The notes under the pieces were generated by a model that saw nothing but the letters and a program-made list of their open reading frames with translations, was not told where the DNA came from and did no database searches. A program made the translations under genes and the position numbers. DNA of 64,000 nucleotides from Gigaspora rosea (lineage: Eukaryota; Glomeromycota; Glomeromycetes; Diversisporales; Gigasporaceae), in assembly GCA_003550325.1 (NCBI GenBank), contig QKWP01000037.1, positions 252,325 through 316,324 on the forward strand, written 5' to 3'. The first letter of the stretch is position 1. Every line of letters starts with the position of its first letter. Below are positions 46,167 to 58,109 of the stretch, one piece after another.

Positions 46167-47027
46167 ACTTCAGGTGCTATATAAGGCATAACACCGTAAA
46201 TTTTTCCATCTTTTTTTCCTCCTGAAAGACCAAGATCTGTAATGTAAGCACTACCTAGCTCATATTGCAAAATGTTTCCAGTGTGTAAATCACTATGAAC
46301 AAGTTCCTGAGAATGAATCGATTCGAGATCCGAAGCTATACAGTGCAAAATATTTAATTTATCTTTCCAACTCATCTTTGATAATAGTTCAAGATTCTGA
46401 CTTAATGATCCTTTGGGCGCATATCTCATTAACAATTATATAATCATTATTTTTTGATACACCAAAACATTCTAAAAAGGATGGATTCTCATAGCCAATT
46501 TCACAATAATTTTTCAATTCGTTTACAAAGTCTTTAGCATTATCACTCGATCCACGAATTTCTTAGAGTGCAACTGATAAATAAGTATTATTAGTTCTAT
46601 CAAACCAAAGTGCATAATATACTGTCGCAAAGCCACCTTTTCCAATTTCTTTTATATCTCTAAAATCACAGTAATCAATCCAAGATAATTTATATTTGGC
46701 ATTATCTGATACGTTTTTAAGGACAGGATCAATATTAAGTGATTTATTAATTTTATTAGTTTTCAAAAGATTCCTATATTTTCTAAACCAATGATTTGCA
46801 CTCTGAATATCTCTTTGAACTCCGATACCGTTACGATAATAAAAAGCTTCATAATTTATGCTAGCAATTTGACCCATATCAGCAGATTTCTTTACGTATT
46901 CAAATGCTTTATTATAATTTTTTTCTACTCCTTCCTTCGTCATAACATGCACCAACATTACATATTCCACCAATATAGAGATGGGCAAAATGGCATTTTT
47001 CTGTACTATGCATGCTGTACACAACAC
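46167..47027 (-). pseudogene. Sel1-type protein kinase copy K3, truncated by a contig start
   Basis: Starts at 47027 (MLCTACIVQKNAIL), passes KEGVEKNYNKAFEYVKKSAD, a Sel1 unit, YRNGIGVQRDIQSANHW and IGKGGFATVYYALWFDR. It stops with TAA in place of the catalytic Lys at 46563. The C-lobe frame resumes at 46435 with LMRYAPKGSLSQN and is cut at IAPE by the N. The hydrophobic N-terminus is out of step with a normal Sel1 protein and may not be the real start. It is probably the same locus as K2 or an allele. Confidence 0.8.
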
Positions 47028-48087
47028 AGTTTAAAATATATACAATATTTAATAGTAATTAACTAATTTGATTCACTGGTCCGTTTTTGATAATTTTACT
47101 GTCAAAATGAACGTCTCAATAAGACGATTCTAGTAAGTCTAAAATTATTAAAACCCATCATGGTTCTCGAGATCATTACGATTCTTTATTTTCATAATAT
47201 TATAAAATGATGCCTGGACATGCTAATGTACCACAATGAAATTTGATCGATTATGTTTAAATGATTTTATAACGGTTTCAAGATGATATATTATGAACTA
47301 CAAATAAATTTACCAGCGATTGTGTGGTTGTTTTTATTTTTGTTTAATGTATATCGATACATCAAATCAAGAATATTGAACGTACGTACGTACATAATTA
47401 ATTTGCTCTATTCCATTTTTGAAAGAATTAACAAATTTACTGTACGTACCATAACCGTTCGTATAAGTATTAGCATCTACAAATGGGTTAAGCTTGTATC
47501 AAAATATATAATCTATCATCACGTTTTTGATTACCTTAATAAACTAAGAAGATCAGTATAATCAAATTATTAAATTTGATCAGATCTTAACGGTATGACG
47601 CAAAAATACCCCTATTTTAATTCTGGTCATCCGTACCATTCTGTTGTATAGTATGGAGAATTGTAGAAGATCAATATGGTACCGGTATGGCCCAGATTTT
47701 AAGATAAGATTGTATAGATAACCAAGTGGGGTGTAAAATACCTTATTTCGTACCATATAATTCTGTTACATTATTATCGCTCGATCAGAGATTTTATTGT
47801 AATCCGATGAAAAAACATATGGGAATAGGCTCGCTATCATTGCAGGCTCTAACACTTAAAGGTACATTACATTCATAAATATTCTACTAGTATCCACCTA
47901 CTGACTAAACCAAAACAATAACCTACAGTGTTCCACATATAATGCCCAACGATCTGTAACACTAACCCAACCTGACTATCCAAAATAGAACAAACTTTAC
48001 AAGGTACCGGAGAAAAGCGCCTATATAGCTAAAAACGAGGATCGGGCTGTAGCATGAAATGTACTTCTGGTATGATGCTACAATTTC
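47028..48087. repeat. Sequence upstream of kinase copy K3, shared with the window's right end
   Basis: 47028-47823 is nearly identical to 63229-64000 (GAACGTACGTACGTAC, CAAATGGGTTAAGCTTGT, TCAATATGGTACCGGTATGG), so the duplicated block extends well upstream of the gene. No promoter can be assigned. 47824-48087 holds nothing I recognise. Confidence 0.75.
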
Positions 48088-48090
48088 TGA

Positions 48091-48220
48091 GGTCTTTGCA
48101 CTGCTAACGCAGCCGCAGAGCCTGAACGTCGACTAACGAAGGTCCTTGCACTGCTACTCAGCCGCGGAGCCTAAACACTGGCTACCAAAGGTCCTTGCAC
48201 TGTTGTCAGCCGCGGAGCCT
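48091..48220 (+). repeat. GC-rich minisatellite, three ~49-bp units
   Basis: Units at 48091, 48140 and 48190 share GGTC.TTGCACTG followed by CAGCCGC.GAGCCT, with spacers GAACGTCGACTAACGAA and AAACACTGGCTACCAAA. The base composition is far more GC-rich than the surroundings, and the patch continues to about 48330 with GGTGGGACGATAGAGCC. The frame at 48146-48382 crosses it without protein-like features. Confidence 0.75.
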
Positions 48221-48599
48221 TATTTCTGCTGTGGGGGAATGGGTGGGACGATAGAGCCAGCCTCTTCAAGGCGAGTGATAGCGAAACGAAAGATAACCTT
48301 TCCTCTTACTGGACAGCCGTCCCTTATATTTTCCTACCCACTCCTTAACCATTCACATGCTAGAACTTTTTTATACCACTAGGCCTGAAAATCACATTCA
48401 CGAAAGCTTACATCAATTATCATATGCAATCCTAATGCTAATGCCCGAAAACCCTGCTTCTAACCTGTCCATCACAAACAAAAAATCAGATTAACCAAAA
48501 TAGGAAAACAATCAAATTGCTGCGGATCTACAATAAAATCATCTGATCTCGCAATAATGAACGCTCCGTCACTTCGTTGACGAGCTTATCAGTGTTATC

Positions 48600-49370
48600 G
48601 TTGCATATAATATTAAAACAGATCAGTATGGATGATCAGTATGTTATAGGGGTGTAAAATACCTATTTTAAAATCCTACTATACTGTTTTGGTTTTATAT
48701 TATTAAGGTTTGGTTTTTTAGAATTGGTATTTTACACTAATACCGGACCGATTAGCTCACCCATACCATACTGATATTCTGTAATTCAGAAAAAAACCTA
48801 CTTAATCAAACGTTAGAAAGATTTTATAATATTTGGATTTTAATTAATTTTGTATCGACATATTAATATAAAATTGCTTAGACCATGCGCATGGTGCCCA
48901 TATTAAGTATACCATACTGATCTATTGTATAGTATGGGGAATTACAGCAGATCAATATGGTACCGGTAATGGACAAATTTTAGGATAAGATTATATAGAT
49001 AACCAAGTGGAGTGTAAAATACTCTTATTCCGTACCATATAATTCTGTTACAGTGCTATTGTTACATATAATATTAAAATAGATCAGTCAGTATGTTATA
49101 AGGATGTAAAATACCTATTTAAAATCCTATCATACTGTTTTGGTTTTATATTATTAAAGGTTTTGTTTTTAGAATTGGTATTTTTACACTAATACCAGAC
49201 CGTTCAGCTCACCTATACCATACTGATATTCTGTAATTTCGAAAAAATCTACTTAATCAAACGTTAGAAAGATTTTATAATATTTGGATTTTAACTAATT
49301 TTGTATGGGCATATTAGTATAAAATTGCTTAGACCATGCGCATGCACGCATGCATGCGTGCATGCATTCA
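48600..49370 (+). repeat. Partial tandem duplication (Q-P-Q structure)
   Basis: Q at 48600-48890 and 49066-49370 share ATATAATATTAAAA.AGATCAG, TACTGTTTTGGTTTTATATT, CTAATACC.GACCG and TTGCTTAGACCATGCGCATG. The P block between them (48891-49065) matches 47625-47780, including TCAATATGGTACCGGTA. The end of the second Q has an alternating GCATGCACGCATGCATGCG run at 49337. Confidence 0.8.
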
Positions 49371-50749
49371 TGCGCATGGTGACCATCTCTACACCAATAT
49401 GACCCATATTTGTAGATTAACGTATAGTACAGAACAAACCGAATGTTTTACTATATTTGAATATGCGGTGTTATCATATACAGTAATATAAATAATACAA
49501 ATTAGGTTAAGATTTTTTTATTTATGTTTCTATTAGAATATTCCCCTGTTAGGTTCATGATCCATAATCGACAATAAGGTAGCTGCGCGACGTTGTCACG
49601 CAAAACCAGGAACGGAATGTAGATTTCAGATAGAGTTGTAGATCAAATATATTTATATATGATAGTTTAAATATGATTTTCTCATTGGCTGTTAATTTTT
49701 ACTAGTTTTACATATAGCTCTAATCTTAGCTTTATATTTACGAAAGTTGGTATTATAGCAGTCTAATTGGTTTAAATAATATAATATGTGTAACTGGGAA
49801 AATTAAAATAAGAGCCAAAAATTGAAAATAATACTGATAAGGGTCCAAAAAAAAATAATTACTGAAAAATTTGTTAGCTGACAAAATCAAATTAAATACA
49901 ATAGTAATTGTTTTTCGTGATTAAATAAATATTTTAAAGTTTGTGATAGTAAAGTCTTAATTAGGTCGATCACAATGCTTTTCTTATTCATCTAATGCGG
50001 CCTTTTTATATATTTCATAACAAAAGTTCGCGGTACAAAAATTACTCTGGATAATAGTTACAGGTTTTTCTCTTTCTCTTACTCGATATGGTATGCAATG
50101 CCAATGACCAACTCTATTTTAATTAATAACTCATCGATATTGGCTTATCTATTTTTATCAATATAGCATTGATAAGTCAAACAGGTTTTTAGAACGTTTT
50201 AATAAGTTGTTGGCGAAGATTATGTTTGGTCACGTTATAATAATAAAGTTATAATAATAAAGTTAAGTATTATGTCAAAATTTCTAAATTAATATTGGCC
50301 GAATATCGTTGTTAATTTCAACATGAGCATAATTGAAATAGATAATAGAATCGCACCAACACTTTAACAGTTAACGCGAAATTTATGTTTATTACTGGTA
50401 TTTATTTGAGTTGAAAGTGAAATAGCTGTATTTGACTTTCGATTGAATACATCAATTACATAATTAATTTACTTATACTATACTCTCTAACTCTGATTAT
50501 ACATTTTTTATGCACCATAATCGTATCATTGATCGAAACACATCAAAACACGTAACAACGAAACATTCGAACCTGATACATAATACAAAGCGATAAGTAT
50601 TATTCTCATTATTTATACATATATATTTTTTATTTTTTTCGAAGCAACGCTAACTGTTCTCTTCGACTTAAGTATTATTCAATTGTCACACAGTGTGCAA
50701 CATATAATGAGCACATGTTTCCATATAGGGATGATAATCGATGATCTGA
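49371..50749. other. AT-rich stretch without a supportable gene
   Basis: No gene or strong repeat. A GC-richer patch lies at 49580-49620 (AGCTGCGCGACGTTGTCACG). Confidence 0.45.
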
Positions 50750-51060
50750 TTATCAATTTAATTCAAGTTGACAGCAAGGTCAACAGATCGAAAAGGGAGC
50801 TAAGCAGGAAGGCCTCAGCGTGGCGACAATCATAGTGAAACCAGGATGCGGCAGGGAAAATCGGTTAAGCCTATAGTTTATACCCAGCCATATTATAGTG
50901 GCTAAGTTTATTTTAATTTTAAGATCGTTTCTTAATTTTTACACGAAGAAATCGAGCCATATATGGGAGCGAAGCCACTCATACCTGAAACGGTTGCTAA
51001 GTTTGCGGCATAGATCTGCGATTAACTAACTTTGACACGGTAAGTGTCTTTTATAGTATT
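50750..51060. other. GC-richer patch of unknown nature
   Basis: 50770-50875 (GGGAGCTAAGCAGGAAGGCC, TCAGCGTGGCGACAATCATAG, GAAACCAGGATGCGGCAGGG) and 50950-51030 stand out from the AT-rich background. No open frame of note. It could be a structured RNA or part of a decayed retroelement; I cannot assign it. Confidence 0.35.
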
Positions 51061-51790
51061 GTTCGAGGTGATACACAGAGTCACAAGGAAGAATAACCCA
51101 ATCAGATGCCCAGATTTGTACAGAACACTTCACACGCCGCATAACCATGCACTACGTTCCTGGTAAACATTTGCCATGAATACTCTTTTTTGGTAAGATC
51201 TACCATTACGAATTAGGAAAAAAATTCGTGGTGTTTTTATATACTCTATTACTCTACTATTTTCTATTCTTAATTCTTAATTATACTCTATCAAAATTCG
51301 ATACTCTTTATCATATCTAAATTACTCTAGAGTACCCCCACCAACCCAACTTACGAATTTGAGTTAAATATATAGTTTTTCTTTTTGGATAAACAGCCAC
51401 ATTATTTTGGCTATTTTTTTTTCGGTAAAAGCCACATTATTTTGGCTTATACTATTTTTTTTTGGAAATTCAAAATAAATGCCACGTTTTTTTTTCCTTA
51501 ATTAAATTAAAAAAAATAAGATTTTCAAATAACTGCACTATTATGCTTAAGGATAAATCCCGCTAATATTGTATATACTTTTTTTCCCTTTTATTTTTTA
51601 AAAAAAAAAAGGTATTTTAAGGCAACTGCCATATAATGGCTTAGACAAATGTAACTCCAATACGTGTCAGTAATAACGTGTATGCTTTTTTCTTTTTTTG
51701 ATAAATAAAAAAAAGTTTTTTATTTTTACATAATCATCGCTAACTAACTAATAATATGGCTTAGAATAAATGCTATTTGACGTTACATAT
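51061..51790. repeat. Dispersed repeat remnant and GCCA...TGGC palindromes
   Basis: 51060-51180 resembles 60-330. Then short palindromes of GCCA[CT]ATTAT..TGGCTTA type occur at 51396 and 51431, shortened forms at 51628 and about 51752, and one at 50887, separated by T-rich and A-rich runs. Confidence 0.5.
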
Positions 51791-52334
51791 ATACTGATGC
51801 AAAATATTTTCGGATAGCTACGCCACTGTGTCTTAGCATATATGCCTGTTGCAATCAGTATGTAGATGTACATAAAGATCGCTGTAGAACCAAATATAAT
51901 AAATTTTTAACGTATAGAACAGAACAAACTGAATGTTTTACTATATTCGAAAATATGCGGTGTTCTCATATAACAGTAACCCTATAAGAAAAATGGACCG
52001 TAAAGGTACGTGTTGGCGAGTAAAGGCACGGGTTTTGGTGGCACGGATTAAACCCGTATTTGGTATGTAGGAGGCTTGGATTGGCACAGATTTTTGGCCC
52101 GTGGTGGACCGTATGCCCGTACCAAATGGACCGTTAATGACTCGGGTTTTGCAACACTTTACTAGTCCAAATGGCACGGGATTTGGCCAGGTGATAAAAA
52201 AAAATATATATACATACAAGTAGATTACATAAATTTATATCAACTATTAATACAATATAAACAAACTAACAACTGCCCATGTATCAAAATTTTGCAAGGA
52301 ATTTTTTTTTGTTAAGACACCCAGAGCAGTTTCN
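51791..52334. other. AT-rich end of a contig
   Basis: 52010-52195 contains repeated ACGGGTTTTGG / GGCACGG-type phrases. The minus frame at 51941-52219 follows them and looks accidental. Position 52334 is a single N next to an A-run, a third contig join. Confidence 0.5.
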
Positions 52335-53007
52335 TAAAAAAAAAAAAAAAAAATAGCTACAAATAAGTAAGTAAAACTTGTTCATTTGTAAGATTATGCA
52401 TATTGGCCAGGCGCAGTGTCAGGATAGTGATTAAATTAATGGATCTGCAAGCTGCAACACATAAAATTTTAAGACAGTTTTCGTTTCTAAGCTAACACTT
52501 GTATCTTACAATTATTATAAAAAAATTTTATTATTTCATATTTTTAAATGATTCATATTTTTTTCCTCTTACGTTAAAGTATCTTGTTTTGAAAATGGCA
52601 TCTTGAGACTATTGACGAAATTAAGCTTGAAATTTGATTGGCTGGAATCACTTTATTGCTGCGTAAATTCAATGCTAAGATTACAGAGACGTCTGAATCA
52701 TCTGAAAAATTTGAATTTTTATTTGTGAAGTCATCCTCTATATCAAAACTTGAATATTGTGCACTGATTTCTTGAATCATTATTCCAGAGGTATTTAGTT
52801 GTGAATTACTACTAGAAATAGATTGTTCATTAAAATTTCACCAAGTTAGAAATATATATAGTTCTATTAGTATGATTACTTTAGTAATTTCATTATTTGC
52901 ATTATCCCGAATTCCTGGGTTTACATTTTATAATTATCAGAAATATTTGAAAACAATATCTCGTATATATTGATATAATTGTCTTATGAACTTAATGCCT
53001 TTAACAC

Positions 53008-53344
53008 GCATCCACTTATTTGCGCGGGTAATACAAGCTCCTAGAGAGGAAATAGCCAATCGGAGAGTGCAAAATTTGACTATTCCGGATCAGCCCGACG
53101 AAGAATTCGAACACGCGTAAAAGAAGAAAAAAGCGAAAATACGCAAAAACTAATGTTTAAATCGATCTTGGTGCACTAATTAAAAATGACGGGAATGAAA
53201 TTTTACTTATATTAAGCATCACTCTAACCCTATAGCCTCTAACGTTAAGACCCTAACCCTAAATTTTTATCTCGCGCACTTAGTTTATTTACAAAATCGG
53301 ATTTCCTTTTTATTTTGTGTTACCCGCGCAAATAAGTAAAATGC
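53008..53344. mobile_element. MITE, ~337 bp, with 8- or 9-bp target duplication
   Basis: Starts GCATCCACTTATTTGCGCGG and ends with TTACCCGCGCAAATAAGT then AAAATGC. ACTTATTTGCGCGGGTAA is an exact 18-bp inverted repeat. TTTAACAC flanks both sides (53000-53007, 53345-53352); a C before each could make the duplication nine bases. An interior ACCCTAACCCTAAA lies near 53250. Same family as 21966-22293. The size of the duplication fits hAT (8) or Mutator-like (9) elements. Confidence 0.9.
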
Positions 53345-53374
53345 TTTAACACTAGGTTATCAGGAGCTGATAGA

Positions 53375-53545
53375 TGTCCGAAGCAATAATCTATATATAT
53401 ATACATGTGTAACATTTCCGATCTACAATGTTTTTGTTATGATATGCAGAGATATGCTGTGTTACCTAATCTATAAATTTGATTGGATATCTTTAACCAT
53501 TGCAAATGGCGTAGAAGTAAAGACGTCCTCACTACGCTTCGGACA
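53375..53545. repeat. Inverted-repeat insertion (MITE-like)
   Basis: TGTCCGAAGC (53375) and GCTTCGGACA (53536) bound a 171-bp segment absent from R2 copy 1. The flanks are not resolved because it lies right next to the MITE at 53008. Confidence 0.5.
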
Positions 53546-54719
53546 ATAATGTAAATATTTAGCTCTATATAGTATTTATGCAGTGTGATAATAATATAAG
53601 AGATAAATTGAGATTTTAGTAAAAAATGTAGTTGATTTAGATAAGTGAACTTAATTAAATTTACTTTTAAAAAATAATGCATCGAAACAATTGGATTGTT
53701 TAATTATTATATTGGAAATATTTTTTTATGTTAATTACAGTATATACGTATAATGAAGAGGAATAAAGTGACGTACTGTACCAGTGGGGTGACTCGTATT
53801 AAAAACGCCCATTTTGACATATAGTTTATTTTTGATTTTCGGGCTTTATCTGGGATTAAGCAAATTTACGATTTTGATTGGATAAAGATAACAGGTGACT
53901 ATTGGGTAATCTCGTGATATGCTTGTCCTTAGACAGACTCGTGTAATTGTTCTTTTACATTACCTTCATTTTTTTATTATGCAAATCGACCTTCATTTAT
54001 AATTGAAAAACGTCAATCATGTCAAATTTATATGAATCTAAAAAACTAATCTTTTAAAAATATTGCATAATGGGCCTTTTTAATATGAGGCACTCCAAAT
54101 AATTAATTCCAAAATTCTTCAAAAATGATTTTATTTAATTGATTTCATTAAAAAACAATTATATGACTTGGCAACTAAATTTAAAATAAATATGATAGAT
54201 TATAGCTTAAAATTTGGATTAAAAAAGTATTATATTGCAAAATTGCTAATTTAATTATTTTATTTTATACAATTAATAAGAACAATTATGTTTGTATTAG
54301 CATTAGTATCAGTATATGTATACTGAATTCAACTTGTACAATTCGAAAATTAAAGAATATAGTAACAATTATATAATTATTAAATTTATGCAATATAATA
54401 AAAAAGAACCCATTAACAATGATTTCATATAATAAATTTATTATAAATTTGTTGAGCAACTATTATTTACAATTTTAATGCGACATGTACTTAATCTTTT
54501 TTTATATCGCAAGTACAGAAAATATTCACATTTTTCAATCATTATTTTTAATTCGTTAATATCCTTTTTGAATAAAACTATGATTGTAAACATAAATATC
54601 TCTTTCAGATCGATAAATTAAGTTCACTCTTTAAGTTATTACATTCATCTAATTATTGAATAGAAGTATATTTGGGATTACTATATTTAATTAGAATATT
54701 AAATTCATAATCTAAAGAA

Positions 54720-56560
54720 TTTTAATGCAATGCTCCACTTATTATATTTAAAATTATATGTTTCAATAAATTCTTAAAAAAATAAAAATAAAAACGTTGT
54801 CTTCTAATACTAAAACTTCAAACACTTTCTATAATATTGAATGTGCAGATGTTACAATAGATTTCATCCGCAATTATTTTGCTGTCGATTAAAAATAGCC
54901 AACAACTCCAGTCAACAAAATGTGTTAATGCCATATACGTACTGGTCATGAATGCGTCTCAAGGAGTTCTCAAATGCTTTAGTCAGTCGGTCAGAATATT
55001 GGAATAGGTCAGGAAATAGTTTTTTAATCAGTAAAAAAAAATTTTACCGATTCGATTAAAACATGTGATGATAGATAGTTTAATAATTCAGAAAGAAATT
55101 TAATTATATCTGATTAAGAGCATTTATAATTCCAATTAACAACAAATGGAGATTTCATTGATTGACTTGAAAAATAATTATTCAAGTACTTCATTCTTTT
55201 TACCGTTACATTATCATTATCGAATTAACATCTTATTTTAACTTACTGCTTACACTAAAAATTTTCGCAGAAATAACAACAACACTTTTGGATTTATACG
55301 ATTATGAAAAAAATTTAGAATTTTTGTAGATTGTGCTTTATCATTTCGTTGATCCATAGTTTTTTATTTTTTTTAAATCGAATTGTAAAATAAAAATCGT
55401 AGATAGTAATAATAATAAAGGTTTATGTTCAAAAATTAATTGCAATCAATATTTCAATATATTGTCAGCAACACGACCATAAATTAATCACAAATTAATC
55501 ACATTGAGGGAGAAATTATTATTAAAACTAATAGTTTTTCGAAATGTTATTATTAAATGTCGCTATAATGGTTTAACACCACCACAATTTCATCGAGTAT
55601 TCCGATTGAGAACATCCTAAATCACATCATAAAGCATCTATTAATTTATATTGGATGTTATTTGTGCATCGATAATAATTGAGAGCATTATGCTTTTCTC
55701 ACACTTAAAACTAACTTTTGAAGGAATCTAAATTCAATGCATTGCTTAGTAGTAATTTAAAACATTTGATTCTACTCCTTATATTTTTCAAACCACAAAG
55801 AATTTCATATTTGATTTTTAAGAAAAATTGACTCCTTTTATCGCTCAGGTTATTGGAATTAAAAATTAGTTCAACAAATTTCAAAATATAAGATATAGCA
55901 TTTTTTATAATAATTTGTAAAATGTATACTGTATAATTTGAATTACACACAATTCTATAAATGTATATTTTTAATTCTCAGAAATCTTTAAATAAAATTT
56001 GTCATTTGATAAAATGTAAATTGCTTACAATTTTCATACATTCGTGTCAATTTAGTCGTCAAGCCTGAAGACTAATATTTAATGAAAGAATTCTTTGCCT
56101 TCATCACTACTCCCACTTTTTTATGTTATTCACATTGGTTTAAACGAACGATTAACTTAAAAATTATTATTAGTAAACGTAATGTTGGATAGCTGCAGAA
56201 CTGATCTCGATTGAACATTTCAAATTAATTGTATTGTATAATATATATATACTATATATTATTTTATAACTAAGACCAACGTAGTACCTAAGTAAATTGA
56301 TCATATTGATTATATTCATTGATGATAATATTTAATTTTATGTTAACTTTTCATGAGAATTAAACACATTTTTAAGCTGATGTATTTTTGATGTAAGCTG
56401 CTCATGTCCATTATTCCTTGATTTTACCATTGCGCAATATTCAAATTTCATTTATATGCTTGGTTATATGTTTAAAAGAAAAGTTCGATGAATTAAATAA
56501 GCTTCATAATATAGTGCAGAATACCGATGTGATGCGATTTTTATGTGAAAAAGTCAAAAC
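54720..56560. repeat. W repeat copy 6, left part
   Basis: Collinear with 1720-3420 and with 36750-38200. It is cut by the hAT element and resumes at 57928. The 79-aa minus frame at 55711-55950 lies in W and is not conserved in the other copies. Confidence 0.8.
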
Positions 56561-56744
56561 TAGGGATGTTATCCTGCTTGCCGAAACTCAGTTCGACCCT
56601 GCTTGGAACCGAACCCAATGGAACTCGAGTTTTTGCGGTCACATGATTTTTATTATTAAATCATGCTCCAAACGAATTTGATAGTTCGGTTGGGCAATAT
56701 TAATTTAGACTATCGTCATGACGAATAAATAATTACTATCTCTT

Positions 56745-57230
56745 TTTTTAATTTAATATGGCGTGATACTATCTTATGACGAACAAAATCAATTTTCTTT
56801 GACTTTTTTTTTAATTTAATGTGGCGTAATATGACGAATAAAAAATTCTATTTTATAACGAACAAAAATCAATTTTTCTTTGACTTTTTTTTTTTTTATT
56901 TAATATGGCGTGAAATGACGAATAAAAAAATTACAAAAATCAATTTTCTTTGACTCTTTTTTTTTTAATTTAATGTGGCGTGATATGACGAATATAAAAT
57001 TCTATTTTATAACGAACAAAAATCAATTTTCCTTTGACCTTTTTTTTTTTCTAATATGGCGTGAAATGATGAATAAAAATTACCATCTTATAACGAACAA
57101 AAATCAACTTTCTTTGACTTTTTTTAATTTAATGTGGCATGATATGGCGAATAAGAATTACTTTCTTATAACGAACAAAAATCAATTTTCTTTGACTTTT
57201 TTTTTTAATTAAAAGTTACTGTAATTTAAT
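56745..57230 (+). repeat. Minisatellite inside the hAT element
   Basis: About six units of [AT]TTTAAT[AG]TGGCGTGA[AT]ATGACGAATAAAAA...CTTATAACGAACAAAAATCAA TTTTCTTTGACTTTTTT, 60-90 bp each, with variable T-runs. The plus frame at 56973-57212 reads through the units and has no other support. Confidence 0.85.
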
Positions 57231-57337
57231 ATGACGACACTTAATCATTTTAATTTTTTTTTAATTAATAATAATATAAATATGCAATTTCTTTTTGTTT
57301 TTATATATATATATTTTTACTTGAATTTCACTATTCG

Positions 57338-57578
57338 ATGGACGAAGACAATACATTTGAAGAACTTATCGATTCAATTGAACCTACCTCTTCAGGTTCA
57401 ATATCTCAAAATGCACTTGAACCTGGAACGCTTATAATAACAAAGCATTCTACAAAGCGAGTAAAAAAGGACCGAACTTACTGAAGTCGGTGATAAACGA
57501 CATTGCAACCTTTGCAATAAAGCGTACCGAGCAAAGAAATGTTTTCGAAAGCAAAAATACAATCAACCCAATACGTAA
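57338..57578 (+). pseudogene. hAT transposase N-terminal fragment (BED zinc finger), frameshifted
   Basis: Begins MDEDNTFEELIDSIEPTSSG and runs to STKRVKKDRTY, then TGA. One frame over, the sequence continues TEVGDKRHCNLCNKAYRAKK, containing the CX2C half of a BED-type zinc finger, and ends soon after NQPNT. The DDE catalytic part, RNase H-like fold and dimerisation domain of hAT transposases are not present in the element. It is therefore a broken remnant, but one that independently supports the hAT assignment. Confidence 0.8.
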
Positions 57579-57927
57579 CAGGTTGTCTGAAGAAAATGCC
57601 TCCGCAAGTCTCTGCTTAACTGTAATGAAGATTAATAAATTGGATAAAAAATAACAGCGAATAGATGCAATAACATTATAATGCAAAGATTTATATATTT
57701 TAAATGTATTTGCTTTAATAAAAAGTAATAGCGATATGATCGCCAAAAGAAAAAAAAAAGCAGGTATAGCGATAGCAGGTTTTATTAAACTGCTTATGCA
57801 AGCATAATTATTAATTCATTTATATAAACTGAGTTCAAAAAATCGGGTTTTATTTAAATGTGCTCCGAACAGAGTTCCAACCGGTTTTAAGCACAAGCTA
57901 ACCGGTTGGAGCAGGATAACATCCCTA

Positions 57928-58100
57928 GTCAAAACCATTTGTTTTAGGCAATTAATAACATATATAAATAATATTTTAAAAATTGATCTGCATTATTTGT
58001 CATGCTGGATAACTCAGGCGCATTACGGCAATTAAAGTGAACAGCAAACTGTGTTTTTTTAAAAAAAAAAAAAAAAAATAGTAATAATAATGCAAGAAAT
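57928..58100. repeat. W repeat copy 6, right part
   Basis: Starts with the duplicated GTCAAAAC and continues GGCAATTAATAACATA, CATGCTGGATAACTC and the T/A run, as at 38240-38350. It stops near 58100, where copy 7 begins. Confidence 0.7.
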
Positions 58101-58109
58101 TATTTGCAC

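Larger units (their letters stand above)
52336..54400. repeat. Segmental duplication R2, copy 2
   Basis: Collinear with 29360-30850. It contains a MITE (53008-53344) and an adjoining ~200-bp insertion (53353-53550) that copy 1 lacks. It begins at the contig join, so its left boundary is artificial. After about 54400 the two copies diverge, and no kinase remnant follows. Confidence 0.85.
56561..57927. mobile_element. hAT-type DNA transposon, 1367 bp, 8-bp TSD
   Basis: Ends TAGGGATGTTATCCTGCT and AGCAGGATAACATCCCTA, flanked by GTCAAAAC on both sides (56553-56560, 57928-57935). Eight-base duplications and YAGGG tips are hAT hallmarks. Subterminal AACCGGTT and GGAAC/GTTCC motifs recur near both ends. 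Inside are a minisatellite and a fragment of the transposase N-terminus; the catalytic domain is absent, so the copy is non-autonomous. Confidence 0.93.

Noticed and set aside
48146..48382. 78-aa plus frame in the GC-rich minisatellite
   Set aside because: It spans repeat units and unrelated sequence and has no recognisable protein features.
57450..57746. 98-aa minus frame in the hAT element
   Set aside because: It lies antisense to the BED zinc-finger fragment, which has clear family features on the plus strand.
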